From the NCBI RefSeq assembly GCF_921293095.1, contig NC_060247.1:49139111-49203110 (forward strand): 64,000 nucleotides of DNA, read 5' to 3'. This DNA is from Ischnura elegans (Eukaryota > Arthropoda > Insecta > Odonata > Coenagrionidae). The notes below the pieces were generated by a model. It was not told where the DNA came from. It was given only the letters and a program-made list of their open reading frames with translations, and made no database searches. Both the position numbers and the translations under genes were made by a program. This document shows positions 25,741-37,808 of the stretch, in pieces; position 1 is the first letter of the stretch, and each line of letters starts with the position of its first letter.

Positions 25741-26560
25741 AGAGAAGGGGTGGTAGTAGCAGTAGTAACAACAACAATGTAAACGTCGGTGGAGGGAGGG
25801 AGGGTGGGGGAGGCTCACCTGGCCACCTTCCGCCCTCCTCCTCCCCCCCACGGACGCAGCATCTAAGGGCGTCGACGATCGAAGGGCGCAGACGACCGAC
25901 GTCGGCTGTCTCCCGCACTCCGGTGGGCGCTGTGTCGCCGGCGAGGAATGGCGGCTGGCGGCCGGCCGCTGAAGCTGCTGCTGCTGCCTTGTCCGAGCGG
26001 GCGGCAAGAACTGTGCGGGTATCGCTCTAACCCGAGCCCGCGAGAGAGACAAGCGTGCTGCGAGGCGTGAGTGCCTGTGCTCTATTCCCCTTTCGATTTC
26101 CTTCCTCTCTCCTCCTCTTCCTTCCGTTCCTCCTCTTCGCCTAACCCTTTTTGTTTCGACTCCGAAGTGGTTTTGGTGTCGCCCGATCTCCCCCTCCTTC
26201 GCCGACACCAGCCTGTGCACTCCACCACACCACCAACGCCTCCTCCCCCTTCTTCTCCTCGCCCCCCTCCCGAAGCCGCCGCCGCGTTGGAGACGATGTG
26301 GAGGTGGCGCTCTCTTCCCCCCGCCGCGCGAACTATCGCGAGGAGGAGCGTCGCCGACAGCGCCGCGACGGTGACGAGCGCCACTACCAAGACAGCCAAA
26401 TCGAATGGTGACCGGGCGAGGTAGTGGTCGAGAGACGATATCTGGTTGAAAAGCTGCGATGTAATTTCTCCGAAGGTGGACGCCGTGACGTCACTGCCAC
26501 AGCATTCATTCATGTTACTTTTCCCGGATTTCTCACACTCCAAATCCCGGTGATTCAAGA
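25741..26560. promoter_or_regulatory. CpG-rich block, probable promoter/first-exon region
   Basis: The most GC- and CpG-rich segment of the window (GCCGCCGCGTTGGAGACGAT near 26277, many GGCGGC/GCCGCC). It sits between a tandem repeat and a MITE. The plus strand has ATGTGGAGGTGGCGCTCTCT at 26294 and a possible donor GCGAG/GTAGTG. Which strand is transcribed is unclear. Confidence 0.35.
26082..26558 (-). CDS. Candidate membrane-protein frame in GC-rich block
   Basis: 158 codons from ATG at 26556-26558 to TAG. An N-terminal polar part (ITSQLFNQISSLDHYLARSP) leads directly into one hydrophobic helix, FDLAVLVVALVTVAALSATL then LLAIVR. A Gly-rich and Glu/Lys/Arg-rich tail follows. A single-pass helix with positive residues after it looks protein-like. 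However, the GC bias removes stop codons from all frames here, and the tail is low complexity. It could also be a first coding exon spliced onward within the frame. Family not recognised. Confidence 0.35.
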   Translation of the reverse strand: MNHRDLECEKSGKSNMNECCGSDVTASTFGEITSQLFNQISSLDHYLARSPFDLAVLVVALVTVAALSATLLLAIVRAAGGRERHLHIVSNAAAASGGGRGEEGGGGVGGVVECTGWCRRRRGRSGDTKTTSESKQKGLGEEEERKEEEERGRKSKGE

Positions 26561-26857
26561 AATCAACGTGGAATACCGCAGCACAAACTTTGATAGCGAA
26601 ATACCTTCACCAAGCGATGAACACGTGACGAGTTTTCAGAATTATGATTCGACGATAGACCTGACTGCCATCTATGAGCAACCAAGTAAATACAGTACAT
26701 ATAGGCGGGATTCAACTTCACAAAATGGGGTAACAAATATTGTTCAACCATCATGTCCACAACTTTCCCTTTCCTTATCCGTCCACCTAACATTTAAGAA
26801 TTTCCTCATAATTCAAATCTCGAACGCTTCGAGCCAATCCTCATCCTCCTCCCTCAG

Positions 26858-27108
26858 CAGTGGCGTTACTATGGGGAGCATGAAGGGATAGATCCCCCTC
26901 CCCAAAGCCTCAGATAAATAAAATAATTATTTAACACTATTGTCTAGTTTTGACATATAATAACTACATCTTCTTAAAGTTAAATTTTTAGCGCCGAAAT
27001 GATGTATAATGTATTTCCAGGCATGTCATTTTTCAAAATTTACCAGATTTTGCCTGGGGGAGGGTCGTCTTCTCGTCCCCCCAAGGCATGTGCCTAGTTA
27101 CGCCACTG
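26858..27108. mobile_element. hAT-like MITE (CAGTGGCG ends)
   Basis: 251 bp, ends CAGTGGCGTTACTATG and CTAGTTACGCCACTG, flanks TCCCTCAG and TTCGTCAG (6 of 8 positions agree). No coding content. Confidence 0.8.
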
Positions 27109-27201
27109 TTCGTCAGCGTCCACGTTTCGCCCCGCAGGATGTTTCACTACCGGTAAATTAAAGCATTTCCAAACGAATGAGAAAAAAATAATACCGGTGA
27201 G

Positions 27202-27501
27202 CAGGGACGCAGCCAGGAATTAAGGCTAGGGGGGGTTTCAGGCGCAACTAATACTGGGGAGCTCGGGGTGTTGCATACCCGCCAGGGTAAGTGGGAGGTG
27301 CGGAGGCCTTCCGCCGGAAAAATTAAGATAAATGGTTCAAAATGATGATTTTTACGGCCTTCTGAGTGACATTTTCTTAATCCTCACACTATTCTATAAG
27401 CATTATTAATCCAATTAAGTAAAATAGATTTAACTTAAAAATTTCTGTGAGCTCTGGGGGGGGGGGTTTATCCCCCAGAACCCTCCCTCGCTGCGCCGCT
27501 G
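27202..27501 (-). mobile_element. hAT MITE, CGCAGC family, copy 2 (inverted)
   Basis: 300 bp, ends CAGGGACGCAGCCAGG and CTGCGCCGCTG, exact 8-bp duplication CCGGTGAG (27194-27201, 27502-27509). Opposite orientation to 3953-4255. Confidence 0.92.
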
Positions 27502-27509
27502 CCGGTGAG

Positions 27510-28084
27510 GCCCAGCTCCCATGATTATAAAAGGTAAAATGAAAGTCGAAAATTGATCAGAAAAGCAACAGCCTTATCACACAAACATTTTTGCGAACAG
27601 CTGATCACCAAAATAGGCTAGCAAAAGTTATGAACAATTGATCTCCAGGTCAAGCCTGGACAAAACGCTCGAATTCCACAATCTTTCTCGTCTCAGCGAA
27701 AAAATTTGATAAAAAAATCAAATGGTTAAAAAGTAGAGGGAGTCGTACAATGAGTTTTTCATTAGCCCTTGAATTTTTAAATATTGGTCTTTCAAATTAT
27801 AATAAGCTAAATTAATAAATCTCACAGCCAATCACTGCATTAAACGCGTAGCATCTCCAAAGAGTAGGTGCAATCAACCCTCAGGTGGGAGGAAGAGATG
27901 GAATGGCGAGATAAGAAATGGGAAAAATTGTCGGGGTTGTTCAGAGAGCCGGCTTGGATTTTTACGTAATGAAATTCCAGCTTACTCCAGATTCTCATAT
28001 AAAATTATTCAAGGATTGACACGGAAATTTAAAATTACTTCCATAACTCATTTTCATCTCAATATAGATTCACGATAAGAAATG
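27510..28084. other. No gene seen
   Basis: AT-rich spacer between two hAT elements; nothing recognised. Confidence 0.5.
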
Positions 28085-28253
28085 AATGGATATAGGGCCG
28101 GCCCTAGCAGGTGCGGGGCTAGGGGCGAACCGTCAGTGCGGGGTCCTTCACTTAAAATATTAAACTCTATACCCCATCTACAAACTCGAGCATTTTGAAT
28201 CCCTACCACTCTCTGGCTAAGTATGTGTTCCCCTCCCAAATTCAGACTTCGTA

Positions 28254-28919
28254 ATAGGGTAGTTTACTTCATCAAAGAAAACAAAAGGCAATAATTGCGA
28301 TTCGTTACCCACCATTAGTGTATTCATAATATACAAATTATTTCGTTTTATAAATGCCGGTGTAGACGAATGGCAATGGTCCATTTTTATCCTCATTTGA
28401 AAAGGGCCAGATTGGCGCCCATGCGATGCCACTCCACGTGACGTCACAGGGACCTAGTTTCTATAGGAGAAGATAGGAGTTATACGTCGTCTGAGGTTAC
28501 CAATGCATGCATGAGGCGCAGAGCTCAGGGAAACATGTCTTAATAATCACTTATTAAAACTGGCTAAGGTCGGAAAGTTTTCCTCGTTTGATAAGGTATT
28601 AATAATCCTTATTTAAGCCAAGCGCTACCAGGCGGCAGGGCACTAGGCTACCCGCTGGCAGCCTGCGACGTATCAGCGCTAAGCCTCGCCTCAAGGTCAC
28701 CTCACCGGGCGGAGGGGGAACCAGAAATACGACGTACGGAGAGATTTCCCATCATTCCTACTAACGCGTCGCGTTTTCGCGCGCTTGAAAATTTTCACTT
28801 TTCATTTAATCGCGAAAAATAGATATTATCATTTAAAAATCTAAAAGCGTGAAATACGTACTCCAGGTGTAATAATCTTTCGATTAAGGCAATAAAAAAA
28901 TAATAGGAAACCACCCTAT
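28254..28919 (-). mobile_element. 666-bp MITE family, copy 2 (inverted)
   Basis: Same length as copy 1 and nearly identical to it in reverse, so both moved recently. Flanks read GTA...TAC; the local target is TAATTA. It lies within the left half of the hAT-type element. Confidence 0.93.
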
Positions 28920-29117
28920 TACGCCGTTATGATACCATCACGCAGTTGAGTTCAAAATAGTATAATACAAATAAAATTTATAATTATATTTCTTCATAAA
29001 ATTATAACGTAAAATAAACATAAAAATTGCGTTTTCAAAACTATCGTATATTTGAATTTTTTTCACGAACGCGGGGCCCCCCTAAACGCGGGGCCCGGGG
29101 CGGTCGCCCCGCCCTAA

Positions 29118-32100
29118 GGCCTCGGGTACGATACGAGCGGCGAGCGGCGGGCGGCGAGCGGCAAGCGGCGTGAGCGGCGCCGCTATGATATCGGACCACA
29201 GTTAGTTGCGTGTAAATCTATTGAGGGTGGGTACGATATGTTTGAGCGGCGAGCGACAGTGAGCGGCGCCGCCCAGTGCCGCTCATGATTCCAAGTCCAG
29301 ACCGATTTCTTTTCCACTGCCGCTCGCCGCTCAGTAGATGGATCCTTCAATGTAGTTGAAAATGTCAGCGTAGAAACATCAAAGTGATGAGAATACGGCC
29401 AAACAAAGGAAGACTGAAGTAAAACTAAGTAATATACTAATAGAAGTTTTAACTAGTGAGGTGCAGTCCAGTGTATTTATGTGGAATGATCAACATTTTA
29501 TTATAGTGTTCTACCGATTAAGGTAGGTTTCCATGGAGTACTATAGAAGTAATCTGGGAGCCTCCCTTTCCTTCCAACACTGACTTTTTCAATACAATGT
29601 AAAGGAACACATACGAGTTAATATCTTTGCGTTAATGTCTAACGAGTTTGCATGAATGATTTTTGTGGACCGGAACGAAACATTTACGAATGTATGAAAC
29701 AAATTAGAACAGGTTCTATTTTCTGTGCATTCACTCGCACAAGTTGGGTGGTAACACGGTGCATTTTGGCGATCATTCTCGCGTTCATACATTTAGACAT
29801 TAACCCGTACGTGTTAATGTACCGTGTTAACAGGCCTTAAGGCCACTGTAACTCCCTTTCAATATTCTAAAAATCTTATTCTCCTCCTTCCTCGTTTCCC
29901 TATTAATCTTAATCCTCATCCCATACTCCTCGCAACGCTCGTATAACGCATCCACTAAAGCCTGAAGCCCCCTCGCTGACTGGCTAATCAACGCCTGATC
30001 ATCCGCGAATCTCACTGATTTGAACATCATTCCTCCCACTTTTATCCCAGCTTCTAACTCATCCCACGCTTCCCTTACCATCTCTTCAGCGTACACGTTA
30101 AAGAGCAGCGGCGATATAGGACAGCCTTGCCTCACTCCTCGGCCAATGCTTGCCCACCCAGATTCTCCGTCCGCTACCCTCACTTGTGCAGTCTGGGCCA
30201 TATACAGATTACGAATGAGTCGCCTATCCATCCAATCTACACCTATTCTCTTGAGAATGTTCATTAACTTTATCCAGTTCACCCTATCAAATGGTCCTCT
30301 CCACGAGGAACCTCATTATTGCTATTGCATCACGAGTTGACTTCCCTTCTCTAAAACCAAACTGATCTTCGCCCAAATACTCGTTTGCCCTCGCCTCCTC
30401 AGTACCACTTTCGCTGCATACGATATTAGGCTAATAGTCCTATAATCTCTGCATCCCACAGGTTTCGTCTTTTTCAGTAGCAGAATTATAACCGTCTTCA
30501 CAAAATCCTCCGGCAAACATTCCTCCTCATAGATCCTCCGTACTAGTTCGAAAAATATTCTTACTATCCTTCCCTAGATTCTTCAGATGCTCACACAGGA
30601 TATATTGTCCACGCCCACTGCTTTCCTGGCCTTCATATCACGAAGGGATCTCTTGATTTCCGCATCGAAGATACTCGGCCAAAGATTATCCTCCTCCACT
30701 GCACTTTCCTCATCAAAAATCAATTTCTCCGGCCTGTTCCTTACTTCATACAGATCCTCCACGTATTCCCTCCATCTACTCTGTACCTCTTCGCGCTCGG
30801 TTAGCATCCTTCCATCTTTAGCCTTAATTTTGGACACGGCTTATCCTCTTTTGCTGCTCGATAGCGACTTAACTTTTTAGCGACCATTTTTTTACCGACC
30901 CCGGCGTACAACCCGCGCCTACTTCTCCATCCTTCTGGAACTTTTCCGTTTCCTCACACTGTCTTTTCCACCAAGCCTCCCTTGCCCTCTTAGTTTCACG
31001 TCGTAATCGATTAATTAGTTCCTTATACATTCTTTTGCCCTACTCTGTGTCCACTTTCTTCCACTTCCTTCTCTCCTCCATCTCTTTTACCACTGCCTCC
31101 GTAACCCAAGGCTTCTTTATCCTTTTGCTGTCAATGTAGCCAATTGACTTCTCCGCCGATTTGACTATTCCCGTTTTAATATTATCCCACCCTTCCTCTA
31201 CAGTCTGTGTACTTCTAATCTTCCGGGTACTATTGCCCACTAATTCCTGATATTCCTTCCTCATAGTCCCCTTCAGCACTTCTATATTCCATTTCCTCGC
31301 CTTCCTAACTTTAATTAGCCTTTTGAATCTTATGTTGCATTTCATGAGCGCTGGGTTGTGGTCTGAATCTGAATCCGAATCCGCGGCAGGGAAGCTGCGG
31401 GAGTTTTTCACACTATTCCTATACCTCTGTCTTACCATGACATAGTCAATCCCCCTACATCCCCTGGACTTTTCTATATGTACCTTTGCCCTTTATGATG
31501 AGTGCTGTTTACGGGGAAGTTAGAAATAAATAAATGGCGGAAGGAACCTATGTAAAATTAAAAAAATAATAAATTTGTAGAACCTCTGGTTATCCAATAT
31601 CCTATTGAGTACATGGGGAAGAACATGTGGTAAATGTGTAACAGATATGAGTAATCTATAAGTCAAAGTAGAACTGAGGGTATGATACGCATTTTTAAAA
31701 AGCTAGAAGTTCTCGTAGAAATACCCAGTTAAGACGGTCAAAGGGTCCGCTCCGCGGTGTCATAAAACGACTGTTTTCGCAGTAGAATCCTGGGGGTCAG
31801 GGATCGGAGAGAAAAGAACGTATGAGTCTCAGCTGGTGTCTTTCTGGTAGGTATTTTGGTCTGAGTCCCAGGAAAACAACTCACTTTTTCGAGGTTTGAA
31901 CACTTTTAATAGAAGCATGGTCTTCGATCGTATCCAAAGAAAACGAAATGAACTTCAATGAAACGTGCACTTACCTCGCCTGAAAAACCTCCACTGTATT
32001 CACCATAGACCATTTAAGAATCGGTATATTGAAGCAAAACATAAAAACGGTGAATGGTGAGCATTAAAACCCATACAGTTTCAATAACCTTACCGCGTCG

Positions 32101-32777
32101 CGGCTAATCCAACTCCCGACGCGCGGAGACGAACCCTGCCGCGCGATCGAAAAATCAATGTAATTTCCGGCGTCGCAAACTTATTTCACAGATAACTGCA
32201 TAATCACCTCAAGAAATCTTCAAAAAATGCTCTCATATAAGTTACTCCGCGTGACTTTGCCGTCAACCCATTTTAAACTCTACCTAAATATGAAATTCTG
32301 TCGAAAAACAGTATCCGCCATTTTGTAACGGCACGGTAAGAATTAATCGATAATATTCTTTCAGATTACGGAAAATTAAAGAAAAAACACCATGCCAACA
32401 GATTATGTGGTTTTTTATTCCGCAAGAATCCACCTATAACTTCACCATCTACTTACTTTAGAAGATTTTCAGAGAAAATTGAAGACGGGCGTTTTCATGG
32501 AAATTTTCTCACGTTTGAGCATCTGTATCTCAGTAAAGGGTGGAATCTTTGTCAAATAAAGTACAGATCCATAAATTTCAATCATTTTTGAGTATGCCTG
32601 CGAAGTTTCAAGTTTATAGCTCAAAAAAAGTAAATTTGTAATTTTGCCCGGCTTTTTCCGATTTCCGCCCACTGCAGAGCGGTTAGAAAATTGCCGCTCG
32701 TATTGTAGCCACTACTGCCGCTCACGTGCCGCTCAGGTTGCCGCTCGCCGCCCGCCGCTCGTATCGTAACCGAGGCC
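29118..32777. mobile_element. 3.66-kb Harbinger-like element, no transposase
   Basis: Long TIRs begin GGCCTCGGGTACGATACGAG and GGCCTCGGTTACGATACGAG, followed by iterated GAGCGGC/GGCGGC units at both ends (29130-29180, 29240-29335, 32690-32765). Flanks are TAA (29115-29117, 32778-32780), the 3-bp TWA duplication typical of PIF/Harbinger. The interior keeps no recognisable transposase. It carries a LINE fragment at about 29827-31490; the rest is AT-rich. Confidence 0.75.
29827..31490 (-). pseudogene. Non-LTR retrotransposon fragment (EN end and RT), broken
   Basis: Read on the minus strand: the end of an apurinic endonuclease domain (GCRGIDYVMVRQRYRN, then DSDHNPALMKCNIRFKRL, the SDH motif), a linker region (KPWVTEAVVKEMEERRKWKK), then reverse transcriptase blocks. 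These are VGVDNISCV, FVKTVIILLLKK, CRDYRTISLISYAAKV, IGRGVRQGCPISPLLFNVYA and VRFADDQALISQS, which is the catalytic F-A-D-D box. It is split over four frames by indels and stops, and the endonuclease N-terminus is missing. The catalytic Asp pair is intact, but the element is dead. Confidence 0.9.
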
Positions 32778-32799
32778 TAAGGCCGGCCCTGAATGGATA

Positions 32800-34599
32800 G
32801 TAGTTGAACCTGTGAGGACAGAGAGGCGGGTGGGAAGGGATTAAGTGGTACAAACTGGATAGAAGGGAGGGAACGATAATCATGCAATTAATTGGATCTC
32901 TTCTATAACACTACTCTCACTGTTTCTTACCATTACATAAAATGATTGACTGCATCTTCTTGGGTTTCCTGTGGTGTTCGTTGATTTTAATGACTATAGT
33001 TTCGCCTGAGTTCCTGTATTTCAGAATATGCAGTAAATCACTACGCAACACCGTGGAAGCCTTCGCACCATTCCATATAATCTTTAGCTGGAATTCTTTC
33101 ATATCGAAATGATCCACTACGGAATGCTACACTCTAGATAGCAGTTGCATTGTCGATTGACACTCGATTTTTCAGGAAAGATTAAGATCGTCAACCAAGA
33201 AATAGGTGTAAACGTAATATAAATTCACGATTTCAAATAAAAATTCTACGCATTTCCAGTCCAATGTTTTTTTTCCGAATATTAACGAATTCAAATGAAT
33301 TGCTGATTGGTGGAAACCACGTTCTACTCAAATTTAGGGGACCAATTGGCAACTACCTACTTTACCTCATTTATTATCCGGCAACGCTCTATATCCGACG
33401 CATGCTAGGTTTACAATTACCTAGTTCGATTAAGACCATGAATTTTTCAGAGCCACAGAGAGAAAATCATTTCCGTACTCCTTATACTTAGAAGTCCGAA
33501 AGAAACTATAAAATATGATAAATGTTTTGCCGAAAGGATCGGTACAGGACTTCGGTTTCACTCCGAACTATATAGGGCTTAATTATATGCGAAGTCGAAC
33601 TTAAGACAGTCAAATGTTTCAAAATGCGCAGCAATTATTTTTATTTCCTACATGTATACGGCTGGTATCCTAACAGCTCCAACCATACCCCTAATGGAGC
33701 AGCTTGCGGGGTAAAATGTAGAATATGTTTCGGAACAGAGCATACGTGAATCTAATCCCGTCCCCCTCCTGACAATTGGATCCTTTTCACTCCACTCGCC
33801 TGTCCTATTCCTGCCCTAACTCAAGAATAACCCAAGAGGTTCCGAAACATGTTATGACCCCGTGACGCACCAAATCACTTCTCCCAACTACTGTCGCCGA
33901 TCCTGAGAGCGCCTTAAAAACCGTCACCGCCACACCACATATTGAAGGGTCAATGACACTGCAGTTGGGGGGACCGTCGAAGAGACCAATCACGCCAATT
34001 GGGCGCACTGTTGGCCAGCCAGCAGCCACGGCGGCGGCGGGAGCATTATGCCTCGGTCGAGAGCACGGCTTGCCGGCAAGATGCTGGCACAGACCACGTC
34101 CCCTTCCAAGCGACACACATCCGTCTCAAGGACGCACAAATCACGCCACGGCAAAAAGGAATACGGTGGAGATCCTCGGACGCTTAAATCTGATTCGAAA
34201 AACGCAGTCAGGAGTGATCCTTGTATCCTTGGGCCGTTCTTCATGACCAGGGTTTCAAAGGGTTAACCAGGCGCATGCTCGATTAATTTTCAAGGAAGAA
34301 GCATAATTATCGATGGCAGTAGTAAATAAATTGTTAGTTAAATAATCAACATTATTTGCAGGAGGCACATAGAAGTTTGGAAAAAACTTAGAAAATACTA
34401 AAAATTGGTTTGCTTCACCCAAGTTTGAGTACTTGGGTAATTCCAAACACAATAATAATAATGAGTCTAGGTAATAATGTTATAATAATAGAAGTGTTGA
34501 GAGTCTATGGGCATGTAATGCGAATATTTTAAAGAATACATGCCTAGAATAAGATATGGAGAAGAATAAATCATTAATAAACATAAAGACAAGGAATTT
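32800..34599. other. No secure gene; GC-rich patch 33.9-34.2 kb
   Basis: 33880-34240 has several overlapping open frames on both strands (longest 103 codons, minus) caused by GC content, with no domain. The rest is AT-rich. Confidence 0.45.
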
Positions 34600-34639
34600 T
34601 GGTATCATGATGAGGACAAAGAGCCAGAAAATATTTTTT

Positions 34640-35740
34640 TAATGAGATGTTTTAAGGGTGGATTGGTATTGGGCAAAGTCAGATAAAAGGAAATGGGGCT
34701 GCTGAAGCCATACGACTCAGTAATACTTATAAGTGCAGCTATGGTGTATATGGTATGGTTTTGGTGATGAACTAACTGAATTAACGAATGGGAAACTAGG
34801 TAAGAGGATTATAGATATGAATGAGGTATGGGATAGGATTTTGATGGTGGAAATTGAAGAACATACCACAAACCTTGTGATAATTTGTGTGCAGAGGCAC
34901 AGAATTTTAGTGAATAGTGAAATCGCTGAGCTAAGTTAAGTAATTTTTCTTAACATGATTGTGAAATAGACAGCATGGAAGTGTTAGACATACAATGTAG
35001 AGATAGTTTTTACATTTTATAACAAGTATGGATACAAATATTGTCGAAATAATTATACTTAAAATTGTTTCTCAAAAAGACTGGGTGCTTCCATTTATGT
35101 GTACATGCAAACAAGCAATCAAAGAGGGTAGGAGGCAGATGGGTTATATGAACAGTAAAACGACACACTAATCGAAATCCCAGCAAATATAAATCAAGAA
35201 GTGATAGTTGACTGTAATTCTGCAGTAGTTAGGGAAGGGAGAAATGGCATCAAAACCAGGCCACATTGATAAGAAATGAAAAAGCAGAGGGAGAAAGAAG
35301 TTATGTAGGAGTAAAAAAGTGTTAATTTTAACAACCACATGACTGTCACATTTTGCACACAAGTAAATACAGAAGAGATAAGGCGATACAGGAAGATGTA
35401 TAAATTATATCATGGTAAAACAGATAATAAATGAGACTGCAAAAATTTTGTGCACCTTCCGAGCCAAAAAACACACGAAGACCACGATTTACTGCTATTG
35501 AGTTGTAATGTAAGGTCCACGGGGCTTAGAAAAAGGCAGAAGTCAGAAAAGTAGAGTATGATATTGAGAACCCTAGTAAGGACACCAATATGTAATATTA
35601 CAAGGATATCAATGCTTTGCGCATACTTGGTAAAAGCAGTTCACACCAAGAGGTATGTATAGCTAGATGGCATTCTTGAGAAAATAGGCACAGTTCACTT
35701 GTTACGCGTGAGTTAAGGTAGTGAGAGGGTATCCGGGGCC
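34640..35740 (+). pseudogene. Decayed LINE endonuclease domain
   Basis: The plus-strand frame 34733-34939 reads NGKLGKRIIDMNEVWDRILM then VEIEEHTTNLVIICV, which follows the RTE/BovB-type endonuclease pattern (...VSDRIM.I.L......NVISAYAP). Further on, VIVDCNSAVVREG resembles the GDFN-V-R step, and INYIMVKQ resembles IDYIMV near 35395. Many stops and frame changes. The orientation is opposite to the 29.8-kb fragment. Confidence 0.55.
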
Positions 35741-36798
35741 AGCAGCAGGGAAAGTTCACCTACTTGAAATACCCAGTTAGCAGAGACTTAGACTTATCCA
35801 AGGAGAAATCTGATATTTTGGGAATATTTGAGTTATCAGTGTCACTCTTACAACGACAGCATCTAGTATTTGTATGCACAGGGAGTGAGTTGGGAGGTTG
35901 GAAATAGATTGGCGATGGATGAAGGGATATGAAAAACCTCCTTAAGTTTTGGTTCTTAACTGAGATGGCATCTGGCATTAGTTTATAGAATCAATAATTC
36001 ATGTCGAATAAACAAGAGCAACTTAGCACACATCCACAGAATTATTTGTTTCTTAGACATGGTTTCATCAAACAGTTGACATCATCAACTTGTGGTGTTG
36101 GTTTGTTCCTCCTAATATGTAGTCCTTTCATAAGCTCAAGGGGACTGCAGAGGATTCCATCCCAATAAATAGGCTGATTTCTGTTGCCACTTCTGTCACA
36201 CTTTGATCTGCTTTCAGAAATGTCCACTGCAAGGTGATGAGTTCAAAGCGATCCACTTTTTCCAATACTTTGCAGTATGATGTATGTTATTGCAAGGAAT
36301 TCCATTGAAGAGTAATGTACACGATACATCACATCACCATGTGTATAAATTTCAGTTAATGCCCCTTATTTTACCGTACATCCCCCTGAAACTCAGATCA
36401 ATTTAAGTGTCAGCGATGTGAGTGGCGACTTCTGTAAACCTATTTAAATGCATGGTGGGTGACATCACAATTATAGGCCAACTTGAGGGTTCTCTTTTGT
36501 AATATTCCTGCATAAGCTATTGGGTGGTTGTTTTGGCATCATTCATTTCTGTAGTTTTACCTTCTGGACTCTCATTCAGGAGTCTTTCTTATCACTAGTG
36601 TACCGGCTCATTCACTCAAAATCAGTGCTTCAACCTCTAGGATGATATTGATAGACAAGGATACAGTTCACCTGAGAGTAAACCTCATGCATATGAATAC
36701 CATACATCCATGGAAAGAAGGGGGAAGTTCTTTAACCACAGCCACCTTGCAATACAGGGATTTTTTGAGAGGATTCCAAAGGCCACCACTTTTCCTGT
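35741..36798. other. No gene seen
   Basis: Small open frames only (35760-35978, 36042-36227, minus); no motif recognised. Confidence 0.5.
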
Positions 36799-36806
36799 AT
36801 ACCTGG

Positions 36807-36999
36807 CATAGGCGGATCTAGGGGGGGGGGAGGCTCGTGCCCCCCACAGACCCTTAAAATATGCAAGATTTTTAATACAGTCCCATTATCATTGTGTTCG
36901 TTTTGTGTTACGAGGTATCCTTGCGCAACCCCCAGAACAAAATCCTGGATACGGCCTAGCTTGTGCCCCCCTCAGAAATAAATCCTGGATTCACCCCTG
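36807..36999. mobile_element. hAT MITE, GGCGGATCC family, copy B
   Basis: 193 bp, ends CATAGGCGGATCTAGG and CCTGGATTCACCCCTG, exact 8-bp duplication ATACCTGG (36799-36806, 37000-37007). Its interior matches 43966-44156. Confidence 0.92.
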
Positions 37000-37007
37000 A
37001 TACCTGG

Positions 37008-37808
37008 TAATAATTTACATTAAATTTTATTGCCTTGCCGTTGATGAAGACTGCTGTCACATTTTGATCCAAGGATTAAAAGGTAAAAGATTAAGGTAAA
37101 AAAATTACTCATTTAGTAGGAAATGTTGTTGAAATATGTATTACTCTTATCTTAAAAATTGTGAAATCCTATCTATTGCCATGTAATGGAAAGTGATTGC
37201 ATTGTTTGCCTAAGTTTAAGTAGACACAGTTATTTGGATTGAACGCAATGGGCTGTAAACGGCCTCGCACGAATCGATTTATGCAAATATTGTTCCAGGA
37301 CCCCATTGATGGAAAAACTTGAGCCTCACCAAAACTTCTAACTTCTAATGTGAAAAAAAAACTAGTAAGTACAGATAGCTATGAAAAATTTTACACGGCG
37401 TCACACCTACTTGGAAGGATTTCCCAATTTTCATCCAAATCCGAGTCGGTTGGTGTCATGCCTGGATGAACTGATATGGAATGACCCAGTAAAACCAAAA
37501 CATTGAGAGAGACAACAGAAGTTTCAGTAATTTAATTCGCCACCACGAAGATACATTCGACACTCATTCGAACAAAAAACAACACAGAATATCCTATATA
37601 ATAGGAATGTTAATGCTTATTACCACTCTCATGCGACGAGAGGAAATTGAAAAGGCTGGAACGAGTTCTCACTCTCACTGAATATAATCATCAACATATG
37701 CAACGCAGAGCCAGTATTGTGTCCAGTGGTTCCACATGACGTAACTACGGCTTCTTAAGATATTTAGTTCAAACCTGTACGACGTTGAAACAACACATCC
37801 AAATATCC
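37008..37808. other. SF3B6 3' flank
   Basis: AT-rich. It likely includes the SF3B6 3' UTR on the minus strand; the variant ATTAAA occurs near 37525-37535. Nothing else seen. Confidence 0.4.

Larger units (their letters stand above)
28093..32791. mobile_element. hAT-type element holding three nested insertions
   Basis: The left end is TAGGGCCGGCCCTAG and the right end is CTAAGGCCGGCCCTG, so the TIR is CAGGGCCGGCCYTAG with the first left base changed. The flanks are the exact 8-bp duplication AATGGATA (28085-28092, 32792-32799). Subtracting the insertions leaves a core of only about 370 bp, a hAT MITE. Insertions are the 666-bp MITE (28254-28919) and the TAA-flanked element (29118-32777) with its LINE piece. 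Confidence 0.88.

Noticed and set aside
25678-26220. 180-codon minus-strand frame and its overlapping frames
   Set aside because: It runs into the tandem repeat and is full of Arg/Gln/His/Cys runs from GC-rich and (GTA)n-like sequence; likely an artefact.
33805-34246. Overlapping 60-100 codon frames on both strands
   Set aside because: All frames are open because of local GC content; no domain.
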